A stretch of 64,000 nucleotides of DNA from Tenacibaculum discolor. Its GTDB lineage: Bacteria; Bacteroidota; Bacteroidia; Flavobacteriales; Flavobacteriaceae. Both the position numbers and the translations under genes were made by a program. Shown one piece after another: positions 53,545 through 63,230 of this stretch (positions are counted from its first letter, which is position 1; every line of letters begins with the position of its first letter). The notes below the pieces were generated by a model. The model saw only the letters and a program-made list of their open reading frames with translations. It did not search any database and had not been told where the DNA came from. The stretch spans positions 372,001 to 436,000 of the forward strand of contig NZ_RCCS01000006.1 of assembly GCF_003664185.1 (NCBI RefSeq), written 5' to 3'.

Positions 53545-54447
53545 ATGAACTTTAAAACCTCCCTTGTTATACTTCTTAACTTAAGTTTAACCTTCTCATG
53601 TTTAGCTCAAGATAATGCCCCTATTACTCTTGAAGGAAAATGGAAAGTAGTTGATTGGACTTATATGAGCTTCGTAGGAAGAGGTCTTGATGGGAAAGAA
53701 AAACAAGAAATAGACAAAACTGTAAGTGATTTAGTTTTAGATTTTAAATTAAATCAAACTTTTTCTAGTAACAAACCTGCTTTTCAGTTTTTAGAAAACC
53801 AAAAGTTCTTTGTAAATAATTTTAGTGAAGTTGTAATAAACAACCAATATTACCCCATTTTTATTAAGAATAATACATGTTACTTTTTACTAAGTAATAT
53901 TATGCTTCAAATTAAAAAAACAGAAAATTATAAAAATTCAAAAATAAACATTGAAAAGTTTCCTAGTAAATATAATGAAATAGAAGAAAGTTTCAAGAAA
54001 GAAAAGAAAATTTCAGGAGAAGTATATAGTATTAATGATTTAGATAAACCTCCTAAATTCAAGACAGTCGAATTTGATGAAAATTGTTTAATCGATTGTC
54101 TTCTTAACTCTTTTAACTCAAACATGAAGTACTATATAGATTTTTCAAAAGTAGAAAAAGATACAAGTTATTTTATAGAGTTTACTGTAGATAATACAGG
54201 TAACATTTATAACATACATATAAAATCTAAAAACAACAAACCCAGTAATGGACTTACTATGACTGCTAAAGTAATTTATGGAACTAAAGAAAATAACAAA
54301 GAAAGTAAAAAAGGTAAAATTACTGGAATTGAAAAAAATATTATAAGCAGTATACTAGCTTTTAAAAATCAACTGATTGCTGGCAAGAAGAATAATAAAA
54401 ATGTAAATACCAAACTAAATTTAGAACTAAGGTTAATTTCAAAATAA
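53545..54447 (+). CDS. Hypothetical lipoprotein, 300 aa
   Basis: Signal and lipobox MNFKTSLVILLNLSLTFSC. The start of the mature part (LEGKWKVVDWTYMSFVGRGL) resembles lipocalin-like 'GxW' openings, followed by beta strands and a C-terminal part with DTSYFIEFTVDNTGNIYNIHIKSKN, a TonB-C-like pattern, weakly. No function is assigned. It follows repeat copy 3, with no neighbour on the same transcript for certain. Confidence 0.65.
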   Translation: MNFKTSLVILLNLSLTFSCLAQDNAPITLEGKWKVVDWTYMSFVGRGLDGKEKQEIDKTVSDLVLDFKLNQTFSSNKPAFQFLENQKFFVNNFSEVVINNQYYPIFIKNNTCYFLLSNIMLQIKKTENYKNSKINIEKFPSKYNEIEESFKKEKKISGEVYSINDLDKPPKFKTVEFDENCLIDCLLNSFNSNMKYYIDFSKVEKDTSYFIEFTVDNTGNIYNIHIKSKNNKPSNGLTMTAKVIYGTKENNKESKKGKITGIEKNIISSILAFKNQLIAGKKNNKNVNTKLNLELRLISK

Positions 54448-54527
54448 GAGCACACATATCTTCAAGTAAAATATAACCAACTTAAAATTAACACTAAACA
54501 AATACATTAGCAATAATTAAACTTTAT

Positions 54528-55024
54528 ATGAAAAAAAAAAATACCTAATTGTATTTTTAGCGTTTTTAAATGTTTCTTATATCAATAAACTAAAAGAACA
54601 TAATATTGATTATTATAAGCAAATTTTAAATCTAAAAAACATACGCTTTGACCAAATTGAGACATTACTAGTAATTGAGGAGTATATTAATGATAAGGGA
54701 TTCCAAAGTTCAGACAGAAAAGGTATAGTTGTTTATAACACAAATAACAGTGGTGGTGGAATATATACTTACTCAGTAGATTTGAAAAAGAAAAACTCAT
54801 TAGGGTTATCTGATGAATTTTACAAAACAAATATATATAGAAAAGAAAGAGACTTTATTTTTCAATTAGCTGTATCAGACTTCAAGTTTATTCATGTATT
54901 AGAAAAGATTAACCCTAATAAAGAAGGTAAATTAAATTATGTAATTTCCAGCTATGATAAAAGTAAAAATACAGGTTTTAAAATAGTCAACTTATATGAC
55001 ATAGTAATGAATGAAGAAAAATAA
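54528..55024 (+). pseudogene. Unknown secreted protein gene, out of frame at an A11 tract after the start codon
   Basis: ATG at 54528 is followed by A11 (54531-54541), giving MKKKNT and a stop. With A12 it becomes MKKKKYLIVFLAFLNVSYINKL with a clean signal-like start and runs open to the stop at 55022-55024 (about 165 aa), including NTNNSGGGIYTYSVDLKKKN. So only one A separates an 'off' from an 'on' state. The body is not a known domain. Confidence 0.75.
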
Positions 55025-55145
55025 ACAAAACTTCTGTTAATATTATCTATAAATAATTGCTACCCTAACTACTCGATTATCTTTATATTTTTTGAGTTAG
55101 TTACTTAAATAAGTATTATATATAACTTAACAATTTTAGAGAAAA

Positions 55146-56018
55146 ATGAAATTTCCATTATTTATATTATTCCTGTTATTTTCAATAACAAGTAAAGGTC
55201 AATCTAGTTATTCTGGTCATTTAGGAAAGTTCCCCATTACATTGGTTATGTACCACTATAGTGATGGAGTTTCTTTAGCTTATTATGTTTATAATAAATA
55301 TGATAACCCGATAATAATAAACGGAAACCTTAAAAATGAAGAATTAAAACTTTTAGAAAAGGATAAGAAAGGAAACACTTCTGCTACTCTTATTTTTGAA
55401 AATTTTAAAGAAAGTGATACAGAAGTTACAGGAAAATGGATTAATGCTGACTCTACAAAAACTTATCAAATTTTATTGCAAAAAGATTTTGATGTAAGTT
55501 ATGGAGACGATATAGAATGGAAAAGTAGAGAACTAATCCAGTCTAACACTACAAAAAAACACTACTTTAAAACCATAATAACTAAAGAAAAGGGAAATTT
55601 TTATGCTAGAGTTTCTGGTATAAAAATATTTGAAAAGAAAACAGATAAACTAATTCAAACTATTGAATTAGACTGCCAACTTTTTGGAATAGATAATGTA
55701 AGTATTGGTGATTATAACTTTGATGGAATTGAAGATTTTTCTGTTTTTGAAGCTAGTTATGCTGGTCCAAATACTTCCAGTATTTATATTTTAAGGACTC
55801 CTAATTCAAATAACTATTTTAAAAGTAGTTTCAGCGGTACTTCCTTAATATTCGATAATGAATCAAAGTTAATTCACGAGCACAACCAATGCTGTGCAGG
55901 AAGAATCCACATGAATGCAACTTACAAAGTGGTTAATAACGAAATGGTTTTAATTTCACAAAAATGTATTGAATATAATGACGATAAAGAAGAATTTATT
56001 GATACCAAATGTCAATAA
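55146..56018 (+). CDS. XAC2610-like secreted protein
   Basis: 290 aa with a signal peptide (MKFPLFILFLLFSITSKGQ). The N-terminal half has the 'YSGHLGKFPITLVMYHYSDG ... YVYNKYDNPIIINGNL' pattern. The C-terminal half has an FG-GAP/EF-hand-like turn in GDYNFDGIEDFSVFEASYAGPN and a CC motif in HNQCCAGR, as in XAC2610 proteins, some of which are periplasmic lysozyme inhibitors or lipoproteins tied to type VI systems in other bacteria. The function here is open. Confidence 0.7.
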   Translation: MKFPLFILFLLFSITSKGQSSYSGHLGKFPITLVMYHYSDGVSLAYYVYNKYDNPIIINGNLKNEELKLLEKDKKGNTSATLIFENFKESDTEVTGKWINADSTKTYQILLQKDFDVSYGDDIEWKSRELIQSNTTKKHYFKTIITKEKGNFYARVSGIKIFEKKTDKLIQTIELDCQLFGIDNVSIGDYNFDGIEDFSVFEASYAGPNTSSIYILRTPNSNNYFKSSFSGTSLIFDNESKLIHEHNQCCAGRIHMNATYKVVNNEMVLISQKCIEYNDDKEEFIDTKCQ

Positions 56019-56060
56019 AAAATAATAAAACAAAATCTATAAATAATTTAAACATAAGCT

Positions 56061-56659
56061 ATGAAAACAAATACTTTACTTTACTTATTATTGTTTTTTT
56101 CTTCATTTATATACTCTCAATAAATTGAAGAAGTAATATACATAAAAGAAGAAATAAATAGTGAACCCGAAGAAATAGTTACTTATTACTCGTTAAAAGA
56201 AGCTTTAAAACCCCAAAAAAAGTAAAAGCTTTGCAAATTAGAGATAAAGGTTTACACGAATTACCTAAAGAAATTAAAGAACTAGTAAACCTAGAAACTT
56301 TAAGAGTTCATCATAATAGATTAACTGAAATACCAGATTTTATTTTTTCTCTTACTAAATTAAAAGAGTTAGAAATAGGAGCTAATAACTTAGGTATCTT
56401 AACTAAAAATATTGGTAAATTAACAAACCTTGAATACTTAGGATTAAAAGCTAATGGATTAATAACCTTACCTAAATTAATTGGAAAATTGACAAAATTA
56501 AAAACACTTAATTTAGATTTTAACCCTATTACTTCATTACCAGAATCAATTAAAAACTTAAAAAAACTAGAGCGCTTTTATTTAACTGGAAATAAAATAC
56601 CTAAAAATGATATAAAAAAAATTAAAGCATTACTACCTCATTATTATAGAAGGTACTAG
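56061..56659 (+). pseudogene. Broken leucine-rich repeat protein gene
   Basis: Starts MKTNTLLYLLLFFSSFIYSQ with a TAA directly after the signal peptide. The frame then reads IEEVIYIKEEINSEPEEIVT up to KPQKK-stop, and one base is missing in the C4A7 run near 56205-56220. The next frame continues VKALQIRDKGLHELPKEIKELVNLETL with about five LRR units (LxxLxLxxNxLxxLP) and ends at 56657. Two lesions suggest a true pseudogene. Confidence 0.8.
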
Positions 56660-56741
56660 TTTAAATTACTAAACTCTTACATCTATAGATTAACTTAAAA
56701 TGAAAAAGAAAATAACAAAAGTTAAAACCTAAGTTTACTTA

Positions 56742-57908
56742 ATGAACTTAATTACAAACCATCCTTATATATCAACAATCATAATTATACTTATTTTGAA
56801 TTCTATAATTAAAAAAATTACACGAGCTAAACATTCTCCACTTGTAAAAGTATCCTTGTTTATCATGGCTATAATTAGCCAAGCCTGTAGTCCTTTTGCT
56901 GGCCCCGTTGATAAATCCATTTCAGATTCTTATTACTATTCAAAATCAAAAAGAAATATTTGTTATTCCCCTATGGGAAATTGGTTTGAACTGGGTAATA
57001 CCAAAATAAATGCAGATGTTGAGAGTTTTAAAGTTTTAGGAAGAGATTTTGGGAAAGACAAGAATCATTTATTCTTTAAAACTCATATTATAGATAATGA
57101 AGTAGATACCGCTACTTTCTATGTTGATGATGACAATTACATCTGTTTTGATAAAGACCATGTATATAGAGCTTTAAATTATTTACCTCACGACTTTACT
57201 CAAACCAACCAAGAAAAAAAGCATTTATGGAAGGTTGCGAAAGCTAATCCGAAAACATTTCAAAAAATTGATAGCGACTGGTCTAAAGACGACAAACATT
57301 ATTTTTATAATTACGTGCCTATTGATGTGGATTATAACTCTTTTACTATTTTAAATAAAAGCTTTGCTAAAGACAAAAACCAAGTATATTCTTTAAAAAA
57401 CTATGAATTGCTAGCTTCTACAATAGATCCTACTACAACAAAAAAAATCAATAGTAGATATATTACAGATAATAACAATATTTATGATTTTCAAGAATAT
57501 ATAAATGGTGAAAAGGTAGATTCTCTCACTTCTATACCTTACCAAAACATTGATAATTTAACCATATTAGAAGATAAGTTTCTACTATTTGACAATAAGG
57601 TAATGTATGATGGAACTATAATTGAAAAAGCTGATGCTTCATCATTTCAAATCATTCAATTTCCCTATTCTAAAGACAAAAATCATGTGTTCTATCACAA
57701 AGAGGTTATTGAAAAAGCTGATCCAAAGACCTTCAGTGTTTTTGAAACATCTTATTATTCAAAAGATAAAAATTATGTATTCGTTTATGGAAAACTATTA
57801 AAAGATGCTGATGTAGCTACTTTTGAACCAGTAAATAAAAAACACTCATTATTATATAAAGATAAAAATCACACCTACAGAGGTGATGAAATTGTAAGAG
57901 ACAACTAA
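56742..57908 (+). CDS. DKNYY-family lipoprotein, 388 aa
   Basis: An N-terminal membrane helix (LITNHPYISTIIIILILNSII) and a second lipobox-like ISQACSPF precede the repeats: GKDKNHLFFK, FDKDHVYRAL, SKDDKHYFYN, AKDKNQVYSL, SKDKNHVFYH, SKDKNYVFVYG and YKDKNHTYRG, the D-K-N-Y/H-x-Y signature of the family. Each unit starts with a 'FKVLGRDF / FTILNKSF' strand, which suggests a beta-repeat surface protein. A truncated copy lies at 51351-51497. Confidence 0.85.
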   Translation: MNLITNHPYISTIIIILILNSIIKKITRAKHSPLVKVSLFIMAIISQACSPFAGPVDKSISDSYYYSKSKRNICYSPMGNWFELGNTKINADVESFKVLGRDFGKDKNHLFFKTHIIDNEVDTATFYVDDDNYICFDKDHVYRALNYLPHDFTQTNQEKKHLWKVAKANPKTFQKIDSDWSKDDKHYFYNYVPIDVDYNSFTILNKSFAKDKNQVYSLKNYELLASTIDPTTTKKINSRYITDNNNIYDFQEYINGEKVDSLTSIPYQNIDNLTILEDKFLLFDNKVMYDGTIIEKADASSFQIIQFPYSKDKNHVFYHKEVIEKADPKTFSVFETSYYSKDKNYVFVYGKLLKDADVATFEPVNKKHSLLYKDKNHTYRGDEIVRDN

Positions 57909-57990
57909 AATTTAGCTTGTTATAAAATAGCTATACAACTCATAATCATTTTTTTTTGTATTTTCATTCCCAATAAAAAATTACAAAACC

Positions 57991-58830
57991 ATGAAAAACT
58001 TATTTAACTCTACCCCCCTTACAGTTTTATCTTTTTTAATATTCTTTCTATCATTTTCAGTGACTGCACAAGATAGTGCTGATACTGTTATTATGATGGA
58101 TGGAAAAGAAAGAAAAGGAAAAGTAACAGCCATTAATGATAGTGAAATTACATTCATTTTTACCGGTGAAACCTTAGAATATAAAATCAAACGAGCTGAA
58201 GTCAATAAAATTATTTTTGCCAGCGGACGAACTCAATTAATTTCTGAAAAAGCAACAAAACAAAATACTCAAAGTACCTCAAACCTTGTTATTAGAAAAG
58301 GTAAAATGGCTGTGCTACCTTTTAAAGTTATAACTAATATGGATTCAGTAGATAAAGAGGCCATTGGAAGACAAATTCAGACTGATTGTACTAATACCAT
58401 AAAGAAGGAGTCACCTATGATTGAAGTTATAGACCCTAGAATTGTTAACGCTACTTTAGCTAAAAACAATATTTCTGTTAATCAGCTTGAAACAATGTTA
58501 CCTAATGAGTTAGCTATTACACTTGGGGTTGAGCATGTAGTTTTTGGTTCTTATGATGTTGAAAACACAGGAACCAGAACCTCAGGATCTACGGTAACTA
58601 CATACAAATCAAAAAAAGACAGAACTAAGAGAAAAGGAACAGCTATTAGCTCTGGTAGCTCATCTACTTCAGACACATATGACTCTAAGATTACAATGGA
58701 TATATATAATGATAAAGGCTCTAATATTTACTCTGTTTCTCGTAAACCATTTATGGCTGGTTTAGATAAATACCATAGTACAATTAAGTATTTAATTAAA
58801 AGAGCTCCATTTGGTAGTAAGCATAAATAA
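57991..58830 (+). CDS. Conserved secreted protein of unknown function (CsgG-like core)
   Basis: 279 aa with a signal peptide (LIFFLSFSVTAQ). An early beta module (DTVIMMDGKERKGKVTAINDSEITFIF) resembles short Sm-like or KOW-like strands. The middle (KMAVLPFKVITNMDSVDKEAIGRQIQTDCTNTIKKE, IVNATLAKNNIS, ALGVEHVVFGSYDVE) follows the CsgG/DUF799-like 'lipoprotein synthase' pattern. A Ser/Thr-rich loop follows near residues 195-230. A CsgG relation is possible but weak. Confidence 0.65.
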   Translation: MKNLFNSTPLTVLSFLIFFLSFSVTAQDSADTVIMMDGKERKGKVTAINDSEITFIFTGETLEYKIKRAEVNKIIFASGRTQLISEKATKQNTQSTSNLVIRKGKMAVLPFKVITNMDSVDKEAIGRQIQTDCTNTIKKESPMIEVIDPRIVNATLAKNNISVNQLETMLPNELAITLGVEHVVFGSYDVENTGTRTSGSTVTTYKSKKDRTKRKGTAISSGSSSTSDTYDSKITMDIYNDKGSNIYSVSRKPFMAGLDKYHSTIKYLIKRAPFGSKHK

Positions 58831-58942
58831 AATAATAAGCTTTACATTAAAAGCCTCATAGGTTATACTTATACTATAAATAGCTTTTTTTATACAAAGT
58901 ATCTAAAAAATAAGTAATTTTACTTGTATAAAAAGAGCTATA

Positions 58943-59338
58943 ATGAAATACGGATATACTATACTTTATGTTAAAAACGTAAAAGAAACTATTGACTTTT
59001 ACGAAAAAGCTTTCGGTTTTACTTCAAAATTTATCACACCTGAAAATGATTATGGAGAATTAATTTCTGGAGAAACAACTATTGCTTTTGCTTCCTATGA
59101 ATTGGAAAAATCTAACTTTAAAAAAGAAACTGTAAAAGCAAATACATCTAATAAACCTTTTGGAATAGAAATGGCTTTTGTATCAGAAAATATAGAAGTC
59201 GATTTTAAAAAAGCCATTGACATGGGAGCTATTGAATTTGAACCACTCAAAGAAAAACCTTGGGGACAAAAGGTAGGTTATGTAAAAGACATTAATGGTT
59301 TCTTAATAGAAATTTGTAGCCCTATCAAAAATGAGTAA
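58943..59338 (+). CDS. VOC (glyoxalase/bleomycin-resistance) family protein
   Basis: 131 aa with the paired beta-alpha-beta-beta-beta modules of VOC: LYVKNVKETIDFYEKAFGFTSKFITPENDYGEL and VDFKKAIDMGAIEFEPLKEKPWGQKVGYVKDINGFLIEICSP. The expected E near the end (IEIC) is present. The substrate is unknown. Confidence 0.92.
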   Translation: MKYGYTILYVKNVKETIDFYEKAFGFTSKFITPENDYGELISGETTIAFASYELEKSNFKKETVKANTSNKPFGIEMAFVSENIEVDFKKAIDMGAIEFEPLKEKPWGQKVGYVKDINGFLIEICSPIKNE

Positions 59339-59404
59339 TGTTTTTTAAAAAATTGTTGTTGATTATTAAAGGACTACTTGTAGTTACTGCTCACCTTCTT
59401 ACTA

Positions 59405-59475
59405 TATCTTTTGTAGCTTTTTTATTTTATCTTGGCTACCATTGATTAAAAGAACAAAATCACAAAAAACTTCTA
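59405..59475 (+). repeat. Dispersed intergenic repeat, reduced copy 4
   Basis: Keeps GCTTTTTTATTTTATCTTGGCT, ATTAAAAGAACAAAATC and the end AAACTTCTAC but has lost the hairpin arm. It precedes a lipoprotein gene like copies 1-3. Confidence 0.65.
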
Positions 59476-59493
59476 CATAGATAATTAAAAATA

Positions 59494-60312
59494 ATGAAAA
59501 AAATTACGCTAGTATTACTACTATTAACAATAACATTTTCTTGTAAAACAGAAAAAGCAACTGAAATAATTGTTATAGGAACTCTACATAAACCAGAACC
59601 TAATTTTAATTCAGAAACACTCTTTAAAATATTAGAAGACGTAAAGCCTGATTTTATATTGCAAGAATTAGATTCTTCGTTTTTCACTTCTAATTTTAGA
59701 TACAAAAATATTTCTAATAGTAATGAAGATATGGCATCTGAAAAATATGTTAATAAGTATCCTTTAACAAAATTAAGACCTTATGAGTTTGAAGGGCGAA
59801 ATGAATATAGAATAAACATAGGCTCTCGTCCTACTGATGGCTTAACCACAAAGTTATTAGACAGTTTAAACAAAGCTAATTTATTGTCTCCTACAGAGTC
59901 TGTAATTCATAATAAATATAAAGCTCTTTTAAAACCTTTAATAGTATCAGCTTCTAAATCACCTGAAAACTTTAACAATCCTACAACAGATAGTATCTGT
60001 GCCGAAAGACAATATTATCAATATAAAATGTTACCAAAAATAACCAGTGTAAGAGATGAATTTGCTACTCGTTTTCATACGAAACCAAATGGAGAAAAAA
60101 TAAGTTACCGTGACGGATTTCAGTTAGCTTGTGATTTTTGGGATTTAAGAAATCGGACAATGGCTAAAAATATAATGCGAATTTCAGAACAAAACAAAGG
60201 AAAAAGAATTGTTGTACTATGTGGATTCATGCACAGATATTACCTTTTGAGTGAATTAAAAAAACTAACCAAAGGAAAAGATATTATCTTAAAAGAATTT
60301 TACGATTATTAA
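59494..60312 (+). CDS. Lipoprotein with TraB/TIKI-like pattern
   Basis: 272 aa, lipobox at MKKITLVLLLLTITFSC. The mature start EIIVIGTLHKPEPNFNSETLFKILEDVKPDFILQELDSS holds the 'GTxH' and 'ELD' elements seen in TIKI/TraB and erythromycin-esterase-like domains, and GFMHRYYLLSELKKL near the C-terminus is the second histidine element. The putative hydrolase role is inference. Confidence 0.7.
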   Translation: MKKITLVLLLLTITFSCKTEKATEIIVIGTLHKPEPNFNSETLFKILEDVKPDFILQELDSSFFTSNFRYKNISNSNEDMASEKYVNKYPLTKLRPYEFEGRNEYRINIGSRPTDGLTTKLLDSLNKANLLSPTESVIHNKYKALLKPLIVSASKSPENFNNPTTDSICAERQYYQYKMLPKITSVRDEFATRFHTKPNGEKISYRDGFQLACDFWDLRNRTMAKNIMRISEQNKGKRIVVLCGFMHRYYLLSELKKLTKGKDIILKEFYDY

Positions 60313-60402
60313 ATATGATTTATTAGTAATTACCAATACTCATCTGCTCTTAAATCTACTGCTATAATTAAAAAAGATCAATCACAAATAGCTAAACATT
60401 AC

Positions 60403-61245
60403 TTACCCCTGATATTCACTTGGATTTTTACCCATGTATTTTTTAAACGTTTTATTAAAATGGCTAGAGTCTGTGAAACCTATTTTCTCTGCTATTTCCC
60501 CAATACTTAAACTACTTTGCTTTAACAAACTTTCTGCCATTTTTATTTTGGTTTCCATTATATAACGTTTTAACGATATACCAGTATGTTTCTTTACAAA
60601 AACACCAACATAGTTTGGTGACAAATGAAACGTTTCTGCAATAACATCAACCTTTATGAGCTCTTTATTTTGCACATTTTGTCGTATGTATGTCAATATT
60701 AAATTTACTTTATTCTTATCATAAACATGTCCGCTGTTTTTTAATGTAGACTTTAAGTTTCTCGACAATATAATTAACAAAGCTCCAAACAATTCAGACA
60801 ATACATTACGACTATAGGTTAACGGACTATGCAATTCACTTTTTATTAAATGATAAAGCCTAAAAAGTTGCTCTTTATCTGTTTCGCAACTAATTACACT
60901 TTTAGCAACAATGTTCCGATGAAAAATTACTGCATCTAAATTCTTTCTCCAATAAGTACTTGTAGAAAATGTAGCCTTTTCTAAAAACATCTGTTCTGTA
61001 AATTTTACCACACCAAATTTTGTTGGCTCACCAATAATAAACTCATGTTCATCTTTTGGAGTTAAAAAAAACAAATCTCCTTCTTTATAATCAATAACAC
61101 TTTCGTTTAAAACATGTTTTCCACTTCCTTTTAAAACAAAAGTTAACTCAAAAAAATGGTGCTTATGTCTTGGATAGCCCCACTCCTTCTCTGCTTCAAA
61201 CTCAAATACATCTAAATTCTTAGTAATATAAAAACGTTGTGTCAT
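60403..61245 (-). CDS. AraC-family transcriptional regulator
   Basis: 280 aa from the ATG at 61245 (MTQRFYITKNLDVF); the TTG-type extension to 61287 is not needed. An N-terminal cupin-like sensor domain (HKHHFFELTFVLKGSGKHVLNESVIDYKEGDLFFLTP) is followed by two HTHs at the C-terminus (VDVIAETFHLSPNYVGVFVKKHTG; IGEIAEKIGFTDSSHFNKTFKKYMGKNPSEYQG). It is divergent from the deacetylase operon and probably regulates it. Confidence 0.93.
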   Translation of the reverse strand: MTQRFYITKNLDVFEFEAEKEWGYPRHKHHFFELTFVLKGSGKHVLNESVIDYKEGDLFFLTPKDEHEFIIGEPTKFGVVKFTEQMFLEKATFSTSTYWRKNLDAVIFHRNIVAKSVISCETDKEQLFRLYHLIKSELHSPLTYSRNVLSELFGALLIILSRNLKSTLKNSGHVYDKNKVNLILTYIRQNVQNKELIKVDVIAETFHLSPNYVGVFVKKHTGISLKRYIMETKIKMAESLLKQSSLSIGEIAEKIGFTDSSHFNKTFKKYMGKNPSEYQG

Positions 61246-61306
61246 TAAAATGCTTTTATACAAATATACAATGTATTTATACAACAATACAGCTTAAAAC
61301 AGCTAC

Positions 61307-61314
61307 TAATTTTG
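61307..61314 (+). promoter_or_regulatory. -7 element for the deacetylase operon
   Basis: TAATTTTG matches TAnnTTTG and lies 31 bases before the ATG at 61345, within the 99-base gap shared with the divergent AraC gene. Confidence 0.55.
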
Positions 61315-61344
61315 CAATCACAACAGTCAATTAAACAATATAAA

Positions 61345-62328
61345 ATGAAAAATAATAGCATTATAGCATTGGCTATCATAGCGGTAAGTTTAACATTAAA
61401 TGCTTGTAAAAAAGAGCAAAAGAATACAAGTAAAACAAGTTCTACTTCGACAAAAGCTGTAGCAAAAAAAAGCTATTGGCCTAACGGAGCACAATTAGTC
61501 ATTTCTTTTTCAATGCAGTTTGAAACAGGAGGACAACCTGAAGGAGCTGAAAGCCCTTTTTCAGGAAACCCATTACCTAAAGGAAATCCTGATTTGCCTG
61601 CTGAAAGCTGGTTTCGTTATGGAGCCAAAGAAGGAATGTGGCGAATGATGGATTTATGGGATAAACATGATATAAAAGTAACCTCTCATGTTGTAGGTGA
61701 AGCTGCAATAAAATATCCTGAAATCGCTAAGGCTATGGCCAACAAAGGACACGAAATAGCTGCTCACGGAATTGCTTGGGACGATCAATGGAATTTAAGT
61801 TACGAGGATGAACTTGCCTTTGTTAAAAAAGGAATTGACACAGTAGAAGCAATTACAGGAAAAAGAGGGCGCGGATACAATGCCAACTGGTTACGTAGAA
61901 GTCCCAACACTCTCAAAGTTTTACAAGAGCTTAGTTTTTTATACCATATTGATGATGTAAGTCGTGATGAACCTTTCATTACTAAAGTAAGAGGTAAAAA
62001 CTTTGTTGTAATGCCTTATACGCTGCGTAATAATGATATTGTAAATATTGCTGGTAAAAACTGGTCACCAGATCAATTCTTATTTCAACTTAAAACAGAA
62101 TTCGATCAACTTTATAAAGAAGGTGCCTCTAAAAGGAGAATGATGAGTGTGAGTTTACACGATAGAATTGGAGGTACTCCAGCAGTAGTTAATGTTGTAA
62201 ATCAATTTATTGAATATGCAAAACAACATGAAGGTGTAGTGTTTATGCGTAAAGATAACATTGCTAAAATGGTAATAAACGACCCTAATACACCAATTGA
62301 TAACGCCGAATTAAAATTTAACAAATAA
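61345..62328 (+). CDS. Polysaccharide deacetylase (PuuE-like) family lipoprotein
   Basis: 327 aa from the ATG at 61345; lipobox at SLTLNACKKE. The NodB-type fold is seen in VISFSMQFETGG (early strand), DIKVTSHVVGEAA, HEIAAHGIAWDDQWNLS (metal-type histidines) and YNANWLRRSPNTLKVLQELSF. The closest known patterns are allantoinase-like PuuE deacetylases, which act on small amides or sugars. It is first in an operon with SMP-30, cupin and DoxX genes. Confidence 0.88.
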   Translation: MKNNSIIALAIIAVSLTLNACKKEQKNTSKTSSTSTKAVAKKSYWPNGAQLVISFSMQFETGGQPEGAESPFSGNPLPKGNPDLPAESWFRYGAKEGMWRMMDLWDKHDIKVTSHVVGEAAIKYPEIAKAMANKGHEIAAHGIAWDDQWNLSYEDELAFVKKGIDTVEAITGKRGRGYNANWLRRSPNTLKVLQELSFLYHIDDVSRDEPFITKVRGKNFVVMPYTLRNNDIVNIAGKNWSPDQFLFQLKTEFDQLYKEGASKRRMMSVSLHDRIGGTPAVVNVVNQFIEYAKQHEGVVFMRKDNIAKMVINDPNTPIDNAELKFNK

Positions 62329-62338
62329 GAGTACTAAC

Positions 62339-63226
62339 ATGAAACATGCAATCTATTTATACCTTGTACTTAGTACACTAACAATTATTAATGCGCAAAA
62401 CAAATTACCTTTTCAATTAGAAAAAAACTGGGAACTAGAAGGTTTAAAAAATCCTGAAAGTGTAGTTTTTGATAAAACAAACCAAGTATTATATGTATCT
62501 AATGTAAACGGCGCTCCTACTAATAAAGATGGTAATGGTTTTATATCTAAAATAAGTTTAGATGGAGAAATAATAGAACTAGAGTGGCTTAAGGGATTGG
62601 ATGCTCCTAAAGGACTTACTATTCACAAAGGAAAATTATACGTTACGGATATTAATACTATTGTTGAAGTTGATATAGCGAGTAAACAAGTCCAACGATT
62701 TACAGCCAAAGATGCTACCTTCCTCAATGATATTGTTGCTGACAAAAAAGGAGACATCTATGCTTCTAACACTTTTGGATTTAGTGGTATTTACAAACTC
62801 CCAATCAAAGGAACAAGAAAAGTTGAACTATGGCTAAAAGATGACAAATTAAACATGCCTAATGGCTTATTTGTGTCAAAAAACAATCTAATAGTTGCTG
62901 GTTGGGGTATAGATTTAGATGCTAAAACATTTGCTACCAAAACACCAGGACATTTAGTTAAAATCAATTTAAAAACAAAAAAAATCAAACCCATAAGTCA
63001 GCCTTTTGGAAACTTAGATGGACTCAGCGAAACTTTACACGGTTTTTTAATTACTGACTGGTTAACAGGAAGCCTATTCTACTTAAAAAAAGGGAATGAT
63101 AAAGGACAACTTGTAATAGATTTACCTCAAGGAAGTGCTGACACGTACTTTGACAAAGCTACCAAAACGTTATACATCCCTTTAATGTTGAATCAAAAAT
63201 TATTGAAATATCACTTTAAAAAGTAA
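62339..63226 (+). CDS. SMP-30/gluconolactonase-like beta-propeller protein, secreted
   Basis: 295 aa with a signal peptide (MKHAIYLYLVLSTLTIINAQ). The six-bladed propeller pattern includes NPESVVFDKTNQVLYVSNVNG, APKGLTIHKGKLYVTD, TFLNDIVADKKGDIYASNT and MPNGLFVSKNNLIVAGWG. The metal-ligand positions E, N and D are in place in the first blades (PESV, LNDI, DGL). It may open a lactone formed by the operon's pathway. It is 10 bases after the deacetylase gene. Confidence 0.88.
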   Translation: MKHAIYLYLVLSTLTIINAQNKLPFQLEKNWELEGLKNPESVVFDKTNQVLYVSNVNGAPTNKDGNGFISKISLDGEIIELEWLKGLDAPKGLTIHKGKLYVTDINTIVEVDIASKQVQRFTAKDATFLNDIVADKKGDIYASNTFGFSGIYKLPIKGTRKVELWLKDDKLNMPNGLFVSKNNLIVAGWGIDLDAKTFATKTPGHLVKINLKTKKIKPISQPFGNLDGLSETLHGFLITDWLTGSLFYLKKGNDKGQLVIDLPQGSADTYFDKATKTLYIPLMLNQKLLKYHFKK

Positions 63227-63230
63227 CATT

